64,000 nt of DNA. Source: Thysanoteuthis rhombus. Lineage: Eukaryota; Mollusca; Cephalopoda; Oegopsida; Thysanoteuthidae. Below are positions 1 to 16,294 of this stretch, in pieces (position 1 is the stretch's first letter; each line of letters starts with the position of its first letter). A program made the translations under genes and the position numbers. The stretch lies in assembly GCA_963457665.1 (NCBI GenBank), contig OY735219.1, forward strand, positions 17,876,033 through 17,940,032. Reading direction: 5' to 3'. The notes below the pieces were generated by a model. The model was not told where the DNA came from, did no database searches, and saw only the letters and a list, made by a program, of their open reading frames with translations.

Positions 1-98
1 TTTACTTGCTGTTCCTCCGTTTATAAAAGATGTGAAAAGACATTTTTAGGATATCCTAATTTCCCAAATCTTCGTTTTGAAACTGATTTCAAGTAGTC

Positions 99-270
99 GC
101 ACACACACACTCACACACGCGTACACACACATATCTATGTATGTATGTATCTATTTATATATATATATATATACATATATATATACATATATATATATAG
201 ATAGATATATATACACATATACACATATACATATATACATATATATATATATATATGTATACATACAAAT
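99..270. repeat. Compound CA / TA / TACA microsatellite
   Basis: CA repeats at 99-130 pass into TATG, TA and TATACA repeats ending near 270. Long Tyr/Ile frames on both strands here are artefacts of the repeat. Confidence 0.9.
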
Positions 271-3084
<2,814 letters not shown>

Positions 3085-3839
3085 AGGAAGGGAAGGAGAA
3101 GAAGAAAGATAGTGTAAGAATGTAAGTATGAGTCGGATAGAGAGACAGCGAGAAAATTGATGGATATATAAATGATCACATGTGAATAGGACGGTTTCAT
3201 CAAATGTTAAAAGAATTTAGTATTGCAATTGCCGACCCTGATACTAGTCTTGCATTTTTATATGGTATTTAGTACAAGACTTGAATGGGTGATTACATGA
3301 ATGTCAACTTTCATTGGTCAATGATTTAAACTGTCCATTAAATCTAGCTATCCAGGCTGCTCTTTCTTTCTCTTGAAACAGGAATGCCATCAATAATCCT
3401 ATTATATCACCAATCGAGTATGAAGGTCTGAGCCACGGCTATAAATATTGATGACCGTTAGTTTAGTACAGAATCCAGTCAATTTGAGGGGGATTATTGT
3501 GTTACATCAATCAGCAAAAGTTGAAAAAGCTTGTCTGACTTGAAAAGCTGATTCAAACACCCAGCCAGTGTTCTCAAAAGGAGTTACCTCCAATTACTCC
3601 AACCACTATTTACACTTATGGTGCTGGAATCTTCAACCTTTAGATTCCAAATTTATTTGAATGAAAGAATCTTTTTGAAAAAACTCTTTTTGAGAATATT
3701 TCCATCCCACTGTCTAATCTGTTTCAATAGGGACAGAAGTCTTTAAAGCAAATCGATCTATTGTTTGATGTCAACATCGTCTATTGTCACTGTTCTTATC
3801 AAAGGAAAGATAATATGTTTCTATTTAGCACATGCCTCC

Positions 3840-4200
3840 CCCCAATTTTCTAGCCTTTTAGGCATCAAAGCTCGAGTGTGCCAGTGCAGTACGTTAGCCA
3901 ATGAAGTTATACTGAGACTGTGCATTGCTTTGCGCATTGGGAGCCTTTGGATTTGACCTTTGGCTCTCCTTCTATTAGTAGCCCAGCTGCAGGGGATCTG
4001 TTGCCCCGGGACAGCACTGTCCCATTGCACTTATAGGGACAAGTTGCTCTCGTGACTTCAGATTTTTTTTAGCAACCATACTTGCTCAGCAGCCAATGTT
4101 GCGTCGGCTGGAGCTATTTTTTTTGTTGTCTCCTATTTTCCTCACGTAGAGCTCTGGCCTTGTGTCGCATTTTGCTCTGGTGGGAAATTAAATAAATAGA
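3840..4200. other. GC-richer island ending in A/T-rich tail, possible interspersed repeat
   Basis: A block clearly less AT-rich than its surroundings. It ends GGTGGGAAATTAAATAAATAGA, like the tail of an interspersed repeat. No convincing coding frame (63 and 69 codons on opposite strands). Compatible with a SINE or LINE 3' region. Confidence 0.3.
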
Positions 4201-4528
4201 ACATTCGCATACACACACATACACAAAATCATACAAACAAAAAAACATGTACACATGTAGACACCCTCATTTATATCTGCTGGGCTGAATACTTTTTCCT
4301 CGTGAAGATGACATAGAACAGAGTTTCATGTACATAAAAATCATCTCAGTTTTCTTGATTGCATGATTGATGTTATCAAGATCTGAGAACGTAATACTTA
4401 CGAGCTAAAACTGTAATTATAAACTTTGCATAAAAAAGAAACATGAATCATTTTTGAAAAATATTGACTTGAAAAGCGTAAAAGTAAAAAAATTAAACAA
4501 AATAAATAGAATTTTGACAACACTTGGA

Positions 4529-4774
4529 GGCTGATTGATACATTCTGCCCACGGATAATCCTGTTACCCCATGTGTGACCTAATCAAAGTAATATCGTTT
4601 TTAATATATTTAACGACGGATTGAGATATCTCACCCAAGAAAACCTCGTTCTCATGTTGACCCATGTGTCACGTGCTCAAAGCAATTGGATTTGAATATA
4701 TTGAACGGCTGATTGATACATTTGCCCAAGAAAGGAACTTCCTTTCTATCTTGTCCAATGTGTAACCGTGATGG
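4529..4774 (-). repeat. Three imperfect ~90-bp tandem repeats, possibly a decayed zinc-finger array
   Basis: Copies start at about 4529, 4617 and 4707 with the shared core GGCTGATTGATAC...ATGTGT. On the minus strand the clearest copy reads PFLGKCINQPFNIFKSNCFE then HVTHG, recalling the spacing of a C2H2 finger (C...F...L..H...HTG). The period (89-94 bases) is longer than the usual 84, and most zinc ligands are missing, so the zinc-finger reading is tentative. The repeat itself is clear. Confidence 0.5.
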
Positions 4775-6075
4775 ACTGACGCCTTTCCAAACTTGCAATA
4801 TACAATAAAAACAATTGAGTAACCAAAAGCAGTGTATCAAAACTTTGTGATTGGGATTAAAGAAACTAACCACTGGCCTGCGTTTCCAAGAGTGGAAACA
4901 TCAGTCCGACGAACAGAAACTCTTTTCATGCTTTCAAAATCAGCATTCAAACACAGATCAAAAGGCATCAGCGGAAAATATGCAACTATCTCAGAAGAGA
5001 CTATATTTGTTAATGTTCGAGACAAACTATTTGCTTAAAAACCTTCACAAATACAAAGCTTTACATCTTGTCATTGAACAAACCCTCCCGATGAAAAATC
5101 TTTAGATCAAAGCCTTATCAAATCAGCAAAACGTGTCTGTCTCCATTTGCGATTCCACCTTTCAACTCAGCCTTTTACACTGTCTGTTTTTCGACCTGAT
5201 AACTAATTTTACTTCGAGGGGAATTAAAAAAAAAAATCCAAATCGATAAGTTCCATACATGAAAAAGCAGACATAGAATTTTTAGCCAAAACCTTCGGGG
5301 AAAAAGATTTCAAAATAGCACAAAAGAGTCGATAAGAGGGAAGTTAATTAAAGTATTTGTTCTATTATATGCGACATATTTTTCGTTGGTCAATTTTTTT
5401 TGTAATTTGTTAGTCACCATCGGGAGTTGAAAGACCAAAGCTAATTAGTTGATTTCAACCAAATATTCTGTCGGCTAGAAATGGACATTCCAAGAGAGAC
5501 TCACTGTCTGCAAACATTCGATTTTTATTAGGTGTCCTCAAAAGTTCTCTAATTTTAATCCAGAAAAAAAGCGTGAAGTCGTTTTGCTCTTTCCTTATAT
5601 TTTTTTAGTTACAATCAATGTCTTTTTATACAAAATATATTCCAAAAAGGAGAGACCGGGGTTAGTTGCTGAATCATTCTCCCAAATGGCAGTAACTTCT
5701 CGATAAATAGACTCATTGAAGCACAATTGAGAATCAAGTTATCAGAGAAAAGAGTTTATGCCTGAAACATGTGTTAAGCTTATTATATCATCATTTAAAC
5801 ATTCAAAACTTAGTTCACTTGCTATGATTGAGAATTACAATATTTCAAACCTTTCAAATGAATGTCTCCCAAATAAATGACGTGAGATTCTTGGGATGTA
5901 AATGACAACCTAGTAAGAATTGAGTCATATGTTTAGATCTCGATGCTGCTTTGTAATGAGAAAAAAAAATGCTGAAAATTAACATAAGGAAATGAGTGTC
6001 GACAACAAATGTGTAGAAAACTTTAAGAAATAAAACCACCAAATATCAGATAATGATTAACCGAATTGTACTTTG
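4775..6075. other. Non-coding stretch with one splice-like open frame
   Basis: At 5531-5712 a TTTTTATTAG acceptor precedes about 57 open codons (CPQKFSNFNPEKKREVVLLF...). The same start, TAGGTGTCCTCAAAAGTTCT, looks like a Tc1/mariner terminal repeat. No partner repeat was found. Confidence 0.3.
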
Positions 6076-6173
<98 letters not shown>

Positions 6174-6193
6174 GTATATATATATATATATAA
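6076..6193. repeat. AT-TG-AT compound microsatellite
   Basis: AT repeats, then eleven TG units (about 6141-6162), then AT repeats again. Confidence 0.95.
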
Positions 6194-6410
6194 TTTAAAA
6201 AGACTTATAAGTTATTCTTATTAATAAAATTTTTTTGATTATATTTTCCTTTTGTATTTCAACAATATGATAACGCGGCTTCAAATGGTAAACAGGCAGA
6301 TATGGACCGTTACTGTGGTTTAGTGAGTTTGATCCACACTTAGTGCCCCAAAACCTGAAGCAGATGGTTGAGGAGAGTAAGAATGAGAAATATAATATAA
6401 ATATATGCGA

Positions 6411-6411
6411 A

Positions 6412-6451
<40 letters not shown>

Positions 6452-6464
6452 ATATACATCAGAA

Positions 6465-6495
<31 letters not shown>

Positions 6496-6496
6496 A

Positions 6497-6568
<72 letters not shown>
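6411..6568. repeat. AT-AC-AT compound microsatellite
   Basis: AT repeats with a CA run at about 6466-6482, then a second long AT block. The complementary core dinucleotide to the 6.1-kb array. Confidence 0.95.
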
Positions 6569-7798
6569 GAGCAGCTTCGGTCAGTGTTTTTCTTTTAATA
6601 GCATACAAAGAAAAATGAGTGTTTTGATGTTCGATGGTATATTGTAAGTTGAGTCACGTGCCGTGCTGTAATTTTATGAAATCGAAGCGGAGGGTAAAAA
6701 AGCCCGCAAAATAATAAATCAAACTTGAACAAACCATGTTAATTTATATCAAAGCTTCAAATATGATGATATGATAGATTTGCTACACTGGTACATTCAT
6801 GTTTCTATCTTTTTGGACTTCTTTAGGCAGATGATTTGATCCATTATTAGTCAATTTTTATCTTGGATACTTTTGCGGGAGTTATTTTCTTGGTGGAAAA
6901 GCCCCACCATAGGGGAATTGAATTCCTTTGTGGTTCATCTCTTAAATCACTTCGAATAAAAGAATGTTATTTTAAAAAAAAAAACAAAAAACTGAACATA
7001 AATAACTACAGTTATATACACGTGAACCCTGGTCAGGAGTTGGGCAGAAAAGAGGAGGACGAAATAGCTCTTGGGACCTAATGCACCACATAAAAGCTGA
7101 CGGATTAACAACGGCAGATGAAAAGAAAAGTGTTTCAAACACACTGGCGGTGTGCTATGGGGTTGAGACTATCCCTGTTAATGATTGAGGTTTATATCAA
7201 AAGAATATATTTGACATCAAAGATGCAGTCTTTGCCAATCTCTGCGTACACGTTACTCCTTTCTTTTCCCCATGAAGATGTAGAAGTTTGAAGGAGCCAT
7301 GGATTTGCCTATGGCACAGTGTTTCATCTAAAGGAAGTTTCTATTTTTGAATTTGAACTTATTGAGAGTATAAATGTGTTGCATTAGGCTGGTTATCGTT
7401 TTCGTTTTCGGTTCCTTGTTGGTTCTAGTATTTAGGGGGTTTAGGAGGGCTTAAATAGCTTCTTAATATTAACAATTTGGATATAGACATTTGGTGCCCA
7501 TTGTGACTAAGATGTTTTTTTTCTGGAATCGTTTTCATATCTTTGATATTGTTTGTGGTGTCTCGGTGGTGTGGCAGTTAATGGAAAAACGTCTGGGGTA
7601 TTCAATATGTTGTTTCGTTGAAGTGGGTTTGAGTATAAATAATTTTTTTTATGTATAAGGTTATTGTTATGCATCTTTGTCATCATATTTTGGTATTCAG
7701 GGATAATTAAAGGGTTGTTAGTATAGCTGTGTGTTGTTAATTTGAATATTAGCCCGTATGATGTATTCATCAATAGCCCCTCCCCAATCAGCTCTAGT

Positions 7799-7800
<2 letters not shown>

Positions 7801-7852
<52 letters not shown>

Positions 7853-7853
7853 T

Positions 7854-7913
<60 letters not shown>

Positions 7914-8012
7914 TGTGTATATATATATATGTATATATATATACATACAAATACATATACACATGCAAGCATATATATATATATATCTGTGTTATATATA
8001 CATGTATATACA
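7801..8012. repeat. AT-TG-AT compound microsatellite
   Basis: AT block, TG block (about 7878-7904), then AT mixed with TACA and CATG. Confidence 0.95.
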
Positions 8013-10107
8013 TGCACGAAGGCTCGCACTATACTGAGCTTATATAAATCTAACAAAAGAGTGCTTGCATGATATACACTGACAATTTGAACCCTAGAAA
8101 CCTTCAATTTGATCAATTTTCAGTTCGATTGACTTATGGACCGCTGTTATACATTGATCAAATCAGAATTTTTCTATACATTAAAAAAAACTGCAATCGA
8201 ACAAACAAAAAAAACTGGAGTGCCACAAAGAAATAAAAACAAAATGAAAACACAATTCTGTTGAATTGATCAACGATTTCTGTGATAAATATGATTTTTT
8301 CTTCATTTACATACAAATTTGTTTCCCAAATTTTTTGTGTTCTTTTATCAACAGTCATTGTAACTTTATCTACGCCGGTTAATCTTGCTGGCAAAAGACA
8401 TAACAAGCAATTCATTATTTGATGTCATCATTTTCTCTTCTGTTAACCACAAGTATAACAAGACTATCGCATAATGAAATGCCAAGTGGAACCTATTCCT
8501 CTTTGTTATGAAGGGATTAATGTAATAATTCATCCATTTGTCAACGCTGGTAGCTTTTTATTTCATTCTCTTTCTGTATTATAGCATTTTCTCCCAGATT
8601 CCAATAACCCATTCTGAAAATCATGTGAAATAACTGAAATCAACCAGAATAGGAAAAATACAAACTTAAAAGAAAACAAAAAGAAAGACGAGAGATTGAA
8701 AGAAAAAAAAAAAATTGAAATGTTTTATCGTAATAAACATTCATCTATCAGACAAGTTTTCAATTAGGATTAACGAAAAAAAAAAGAGAATCGGAAGGGG
8801 GACTTCTCATTCTCATAACTAATCTGAAATTCATAACATAATAAAAAGATAACAGTATTCATACTTTGACCAATGAAACAAAGGTTCACATACAGATTGG
8901 ATTTTATAGCCAATTATTGATCCCATCGCAATCTCCTCTCTTGATCCAATGACCAGCCATAAAAATCACAATTCGAGATTGTATCATCAGTTGATATTTT
9001 TCTTCATTCTTTTCTCATCATTTCTGTTGTATTTTTCTATTAAATGATTTTTCGACCAATATATATTAACGTACCGTGACCTTGCCGAATTGGCTGTCTT
9101 TATATGAAAAATTCTTACTTTTGTAAGCGTACCAAAGTTATAACTGTTGATTTTGATGAGTGTTAACAATCAAATCTCTAGACTCGGCTTTCGTCTTTTT
9201 TCTCCAACTCCATAGACCTATGATTCTTATGTATATTCTCCTGATTCAATGATCTATTTTTCTAAATCATTAGATTGTATGATTTTAGTTGTTTCAGTCA
9301 GTAACCCAATTGTTTTGAAAAGACATGAGTTCCTAACAATTCAAGCAAAAGTATTTAATCGTATCCATATTATTGCAGAAACTGACTAGCAACAACTAAA
9401 ACCATTTTTCAAAATAAATTACCTCGGTTTTCATTTTTGATCGCCATGTACTTAGTAAACTGATTTATGTTTGATTTTAGATAACATTGATCAGTTAATG
9501 GATGGAAGTTACGATTCATGATGTATATGTGTTTATAGTAAATCATTTTTGTAAATACCAATGTTTAGGATTGAACCGCCAAAATGCATTTGCACCGTCT
9601 GTCCCCAAAATGAAACAACTTCTGTATGATTAATGGCGTGACATATAAAAATGATCTCTCTCTATATATATCATACATTTTATGAATGTTGGAGGGGTTT
9701 CGAGCTTAATTCAAGAGGAAAAGTCGTATTTTAACGGATTATACACCAGGCAGTTATATCTAGCGGATAATTTTACGCAATGTATGGAAAGAATGTAACC
9801 ATGGTTGAGTCTGTTTATGTAACCTTGATATATTCGGATGTTGTCATTTTTATGACAACAGCTTTTTTGAACAACATTTACAAAAGAGCAGTAAACATGC
9901 AATTGTAAAAATTCCAGAGCAACTAATACAGTGACAACGATTATTGACGTCTTGATTGCTTCTGTGATCTCCTAATTGACTAAGGTGCTTAACGTCGAAA
10001 GGGCTCTGGCATTCAATAAAGAAATTCGGTTGTAATATATTGGCTAAGATTGTTTAATGTGCACAATTATATCTTACTGGTATTTTTACACAATCCAAGG
10101 AGGAAAT
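8013..10107. other. AT-rich stretch, nothing recognised
   Basis: Short frames only (60-85 codons), none with protein-like composition plus splice support. Confidence 0.5.
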
Positions 10108-10109
10108 GA

Positions 10110-10188
<79 letters not shown>

Positions 10189-10260
10189 TCATATTCCTAT
10201 CTATATATCTATGTATCGATTTTATCTATTCAGATTGCCCTCTATCTCTCCCTATCTATC

Positions 10261-10291
<31 letters not shown>

Positions 10292-10460
10292 TAATCTTTC
10301 TATCTATCTATCAGTCTCTTCATATCCATCCGTCTATCTATCTTGTATTTATCAGTATCTCTCTCTCTCACTCTCTCTATCTATCTATCTATTGGTCCGT
10401 TCATATCTATCTCTCTATTTATTCATATGTACCTATCTATTCATATCTATCTATCAATCA
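10108..10460. repeat. ATCT tetranucleotide array, degenerating rightward
   Basis: About 20 perfect ATCT units (10108-10187), then progressively imperfect copies to about 10460. The frame reading YLSIYLSI is an artefact. Confidence 0.95.
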
Positions 10461-10466
10461 ATCTCG

Positions 10467-13110
10467 AAATTGATTATGTCAAAATGAGTGTGACTGATTT
10501 TTCATTGACCAATTACCAGCAATATTCAGTTTTATTATTAAATACCTGATGATATCTTTTTTTGTAATCATCAATTGCAAATGATTTTTAAAAATCCTGT
10601 TAATGCAGTCCTCCATAATCATGCTAACACTCTAAATTTCAACGGAGAGAATACAATTGTAGCTCATTAATTTGAAGTGATTCACTTTTATTCTCAAGTT
10701 GACATAAATGATTTTAATAAATGAAAGAATAATTGGAAAATACTTGATGGAATTTTTTTGGATTCGTTCTCCATAATTTTTAGATAAACTTGTCGGCAAA
10801 ACCAACATGCAAAAAAAAAAAAAAGAAAAAGAAATTACAGCCGTAGATCAATTTGAAATAGTTCTCCAAATTAATTACATTTTCTTCATTCCATGTGGAT
10901 ATTATGTCAGTAATTTTGTTTTCATTTTTGGTTTCACTATGTCATTAATATCAAAACTTTTGACCCATCGATCAATTTTTGGATCTAAAGCTGTTTGTTT
11001 GATCTTTCATTCCCAGAAAATACCATGAATCTTGACTATCTGTTTATGTCAGGCGATGCTTACGTTGTATTGATCACCGTTTGGTGTTCGAATGGGAAAT
11101 GTAAGGTTTACTCAACATTGGAGCATCAAAAAATTTTATTACAGCATTTTCAAACGAATCTGTTCAGGAAATGACCTGGTCCTGCCTTGATAAATTATTA
11201 GAAAAACGAATACAACATTGAAATGTTTGCTATGTTCTCTGACTATTATAAATGGATTTATGGTCACTATTTTTACAGAAAATCAAAATTTTTTTTATTG
11301 ATATATATTTGTTATAGTTTACCTTAATCTAGCAAACATTTGCTGCACCAAACTATTTTGTGAAGTTTGACCCCAAATGTTGCAAGTGATATTTGCATCA
11401 TAGCCCTACGGCAGTGGTTTTCTTACCCTCAATGTCAACCCCACCCCTGTACAGTGATATCAGGTATTCTTGATCCCTCTTCCATTTCGATAGTTAAACT
11501 ATAAAGGTTATCATAGCTATACTTTCCATTATAAGTACCCCTCTCTGATTGAACTCCCTCTCTATCTTCCCCAGGATGAAATTCTTTTTTGGTAACCAAG
11601 TGCTGCCTGTTTGAGCATTACAGCTCCATAGTAAGCGCACAACATCGTCTTATGAGTATTGGGAAGATTCGAACACTTCTAAAATAATACTGACCTCTGG
11701 CATGTGATTTCATCATGGGACAGTAGAGTGAGAAGAATGACCAAATGTACTTTAACGTATCGATTGCAGCCAACACTCATATACTTGCTTTCATAAACTA
11801 TTCAACGATTTGCTTTCTCTAATATCCTCTTATCACTTTCAGTGTGGAAAGTGTGGTTGCTTGACTATCAAGTTTCTGTTTTGAGTATCAATTAATGACT
11901 CGGATAGACTCTTCAAAACAGATCGACCGCTTCTGATTAGTACTTGTCGATTTGATATGTTTATGTATTGATTAACAGTTAATTGAAGTCTGCTAAGTGG
12001 TCCGTGTCATTGCAAACAGCATCAGTAATTACCGAAGGACGAGGTTTGTGGTTATTCAGATTCGTTCTTTGTCCAATGGCTGCTTTGCTAGTCTTCAATA
12101 AAGCTGCAAGTAGAGGACTTGCAATCATCGAATTCAGAAAAATAATGATGGCATTGAAGATGTGGTTGATATGTCTCTACCTTGGGAGTTTTCCTTGAAT
12201 TACTAAATGTACACTTGATTGTCTGTGTGTTTGATTAGACATATATGCTCACGAAAGGATATGGCCAGCTGTGTATTGGTTTAGAACACTGAAACTTGAA
12301 TCGGCGAAATGAGTTAAAATACCAGCTTGGATTGTATACGTGCGAAATTCGAAAGAAAAAAGAAGGATTTTCCTATGAAGATTAGATACAAAACGATGAA
12401 GAACTGCATTCAAGTCATACATGAGAAAATTGTTATTGTGACTAGACCAAGAAAATACCTCCGAGTGAAGTTTTTGTTACAATTCATATCATGCATTGGT
12501 TATAAATAGGAGTTTCAAAAAAGGTTCAAGGTAGCCGTGTAGGTAGTTTTGAGTATCCACGAAGAAGCACAATATGCAGAAGGCTAAACTGTCGAGGATA
12601 CTGTCAGATTTTAATACTTTTGAATCAATCACAGTAAACACAGAATTTCGAACTTTGACATTGAGTCAAGCAGTCATGACAGAAGGTTAAATTGGCGTCC
12701 TCTTTTTATACAATTTCCGGTAGCGAGGGAGAATTTTGATTTTCTGTGAAATCAAAATATCGTCAGAGCATCATCCAAAACGTCAAGGGATACATATCAA
12801 ATACTTCCTTTTTTCCCTAAATATTGAAAACACAGGGGAAAATGGGATAAAACAAGGAATTACGAAAGTGAAAAAAAAATTCCTTTCGTAAGAGGATTGT
12901 GAAAAGATCCACCAAAAACTACAAACACATTTATATTCCTTTTGTTTTTCTTATGTATTGCCAAATCTTTCGTTTTTGCATTTCATTTGAATTCAAAGGT
13001 CGATAAAGACGTTAGCCAACACTGAATAGACTTTTTGATTGAATGATTTATTTAAGAAAAGTTTGATTGACATACTAGTTGGATATCTTTGACACATTTT
13101 TATTACATAA
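10467..13110. other. AT-rich stretch, nothing firmly recognised
   Basis: A 71-codon plus frame at 11983-12198 (TASVITEGRGLWLFRFVLC) is locally GC-richer but unrecognised. A good acceptor at 11841 (CTTATCACTTTCAG) leads to no good donor. Confidence 0.4.
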
Positions 13111-13137
13111 ATGTGTGTGTGTGTGTGTGTGTGTGTG
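13111..13137. repeat. TG microsatellite
   Basis: Thirteen TG units. A second TG run occurs 250 bases on. Confidence 0.9.
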
Positions 13138-13385
13138 CATATATGTGCATGTGTGCTTGTTGGGGGAATGTTGGAGATCCGACAAGTTGATATGGGGAAT
13201 TAACTATATTAACATGATGCTTACTTTCAATACATCTAAATGAAATCATAATATTTCTGATGGATTTTGCCAGGTAAGAAGCAACATCAAAGAAAAATTG
13301 AATGAATAGATGAGGTGAAAAAACTTATGTAGCGGCAAAGGCCTCAGAATTGTAATTTTCATAGAACCCCTCCCCCTGGCCAGTC

Positions 13386-13388
<3 letters not shown>

Positions 13389-13420
<32 letters not shown>
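13389..13420. repeat. TG microsatellite
   Basis: Fifteen uninterrupted TG units. Confidence 0.9.
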
Positions 13421-13421
<1 letters not shown>

Positions 13422-13794
13422 ACGGTCTTGTGTGAGTAAGAGCAGATTATTTGTAAATATTGATATTACCTCGCTCACAGAGGTTGAACAATTTGGATGT
13501 TGATGGGGTATTCTGGTTTTCAATCCCTGTGATGTTCGGAAAACCATAAATCTGTATTGTCCTTCGGAATATAAGTACATTCAATGCATTTTGGGGTATT
13601 TTTACCATGTTTTCTCCTAACGATGGAGGATTTCTTTCCAAATGAAGGTTTTGGAAAAAAATATATTCATAAACCTTATATTTGAGAGGTGTAATGTTCG
13701 CCAATATCATATTTGGGGCAATTAGGGTAGAGGATTACAGAGATACTTATGTTGGATTCAGTTCAAATATGTGATAAAATCACAGAAACTTCAT

Positions 13795-14602
13795 CAGGTT
13801 AAATAAAGACTGTGAACCCAACCATCTCCTAAAGGGAGTAAGAAAAGTGATATCAGCTCATCCAAATTCTCAACGACCTGTCCCAAGATGATTTTTCGTG
13901 ACCCCGGATGGAAAAATAGGGGAATCAAAATTGACAACGAATAACTGAGCAACTTCATATTTGTTGACAACGTCACCCTTTTTTGCAAAGAATCTACCCG
14001 ACCTCCAACTAATGTTTGACGAACTGAACAGAAACAGCAAAAAGTTGGCATAAACATAAACTTCAGTAAAACAAACGAATCACACTGATATGACAAGATT
14101 TTGGCTGAGCAAAGTCAACCTTCAAAAATAAATATCCTCTTGATCCTAAAAAGAATATCACACAACTGATGCATCGTCATGATAGTCACTTTTGAAGCTG
14201 AAACGTGAAAAAAAAACTAAAAAAACAAACTAAGAAACATGCAACACATGCATTAGAGAATCATGCCCAACTTTACCTGGAGAGATCACAAGAGAGCCCA
14301 GTGAGTCAAGGAGAAAATAAGTCTTAGAACTCATAGAATCTACTAGAAAACTCAAATGGCAATGGCCAGTAATATTGCAAAGATGGTAGACGACCAATGA
14401 ACATCGAGACTCATAACATGGATCCCAAGAGATCACATATGAAAAGTGACGCTAGTAAAATATAAGAAAAGGAGACGTACTAAATTCAGGAAGTACTGGC
14501 TCCGCAATCCGCTATATAAGAACGTAGCGAATCCTGAGGAAGGTATATGCCCAATACCGGACGATAGAAAACCGGTGATATTGATAATGATGATGATGAT
14601 GA
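13795..14602 (+). mobile_element. Decayed RTE-type LINE fragment: RT motif to 3' GAT tail
   Basis: Patchy reading frames on the plus strand match the second half of an RTE-type reverse transcriptase. MIFRDPGWKNRGIKIDNE lies at about 13885-13940. A worn catalytic box FVDN (relatives: FADD) is at 13960-13971, then KVGININFSKT near 14040-14075. The C-terminal pattern KMVDDQ, stop, TSRLITWIPRD is at about 14378-14435, followed by FRKYWLRNP near 14485. Several in-frame stops and at least two frame changes mark it as old. It ends in a short run of GAT/TGA triplets at about 14580-14602, the kind of simple-repeat 3' end known for RTE elements. Three other segments in this window share the same C-terminal signature. 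Confidence 0.75.
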
Positions 14603-14690
14603 ATATCCAATCGTCAGAGAGGTACTAGTAGTAATGTGTATATACAAAATACTATCGGTTCTGGGTGTTTGTAATGTGATTTTACATGAT

Positions 14691-14720
14691 CACACACACA
14701 CACACACGCACACACACACG

Positions 14721-14793
<73 letters not shown>
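14691..14793. repeat. CA then TA microsatellite
   Basis: CA repeats with CG interruptions (14691-14731), then about 30 TA units. Confidence 0.95.
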
Positions 14794-14795
<2 letters not shown>

Positions 14796-16180
14796 TCGTA
14801 CTGGATATAAATGGTTATCAAACATTGTTGGATGATAGCTGGCGTAATGGGATCAATTATATTGAGCTTCCCTATTCATGTTTCAAATCACTTTTCCTTT
14901 CATTTTTTTAAAACCTTTTTTCGAAATTCACAAAGTACTCTTAATTTTTTTTCTTCCCATCAGGAGAAATGCAAAAATAACTTATACTCATAATCTTATA
15001 CGCGACAAAGACTGAAAAATGTGTACATGAGGCATGAGGCAAGAGTAGTGCTCTTTCTGAGGTCAAGTGTAAACTTTGAAATGTGATGATTATACTCCCT
15101 TGAATCGAAACCCAGCCCCTTTATATCTGCCGCTGAATGGATCACTTATCTTACATCGTCGTAATTCCCCATTGTTATATCCATGTCTTTTTGGTCTATG
15201 CTCACAATAAATAATAAATAACTTCTGCTTACTTGAACAGGATGATATAGCTGACTCGTTTAGTATGACTTCCGACAATTGACTTGACTATTTTGCTTCT
15301 CATTCTAATTGCATGCTTTCAAATTTCTAACCGTAAAAGTGCAAAAGCCACACTGTTCTACATGAACTGTCTTGTATGTCCCTTGGCAACAACCATCGTC
15401 CTAATTCTAATTGCCTGATCCCCCAAAAAGTTCCTATCTTTAAAGAGCCAAAACCACACTACTAAATTCAAGGTGTGGGGGATCATATTGTCAAATCACT
15501 TACATAGTTAACGTGTCTAGCGCACCCAACGGCAGCAAATGTTAACTTTGCAGATGAATATACGTGAATGATGAGTGGTAACCGTCGGGCATAATATTTT
15601 GCATGGTGCATGATACATTCAATGATGGTGAACATCATTTTCTGTGATTGTCAGGAAGACCAGAACCTAAGACCCTTTAACAATGGGGTATGATTCATCA
15701 CACACACACGCACACGCGCGCGCGCACACACACGCAAACACACATACACACACACATATATGTACATGAGCATGGGTTAATAAATCTCTCGGATGCAATT
15801 GCTTTTAGGTGAAGATTAATTTCAACTCCTTCCTATGAAGTTCGATGTATGGGATTGATCATTCAGTAAATCAACAAGGAGGAGATATGCTGAAAGGCAA
15901 GTTATTTGAACTCTTGTTTCATTTGATGTTGCATTGGCAGGACGCAGGAAGATCTATCCAGAGTTGACTTTCACTTTCTTTGATAAATCTGTATAGCAAT
16001 GTCACGTAATTAAATATAATATACCGGATGTCAGGATCAGGTCGAAAGTAAGTACGAAATAGAGAAAGAAATCTAACAGAGCAGACTCAAAAATAGTTGA
16101 TTAGATGAAGATTAACGATATTTTTAGTGAGTCTCTTTCCCCATAATACACAAATGATTATGAGTGACTTATTTCTTTAA
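14794..16180. other. Non-coding stretch
   Basis: Contains the CA/CG tract at 15.7 kb. A minus-strand 62-codon frame at 15090-15278 has no supporting splice or homology evidence. Confidence 0.45.
15699..15762. repeat. CA/CG alternating purine-pyrimidine tract
   Basis: CA repeats containing a GCGCGCGCGC core near 15716-15725. Unusual in a CpG-poor, AT-rich setting and a good Z-DNA former. Confidence 0.9.
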
Positions 16181-16209
16181 ATGATAAAAGTAATTGGATT
16201 TATTTTCAG

Positions 16210-16294
16210 GAGAGTAAAAAATGAAAAAATTCAGATCTTGATCGAAGGAAAACTAGACATTAGCACTGATACATTCTTAGATCTAGATGATGAG
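16210..16294 (+). CDS. Candidate coding exon, unknown protein
   Basis: An 85-base segment lies between a good acceptor (pyrimidine-rich TTTATTTTCAG) and a good donor (GAG|GTATGT). One frame is open throughout and encodes RVKNEKIQILIEGKLDIST then DTFLDLDDE (28 codons, one base entering, phase 0 at the end). An in-frame ATG at 16181 lies just upstream, so it could instead be a first exon starting there. The peptide is charged and acidic at its end and I recognise no family. It would join in phase to a version of the 30.6-kb exon entered at the acceptor at 30569. That link is inference. Confidence 0.35.

Noticed and set aside
10057-10473. 138-codon YLSIYLSI frame
   Set aside because: Encoded by the ATCT array.
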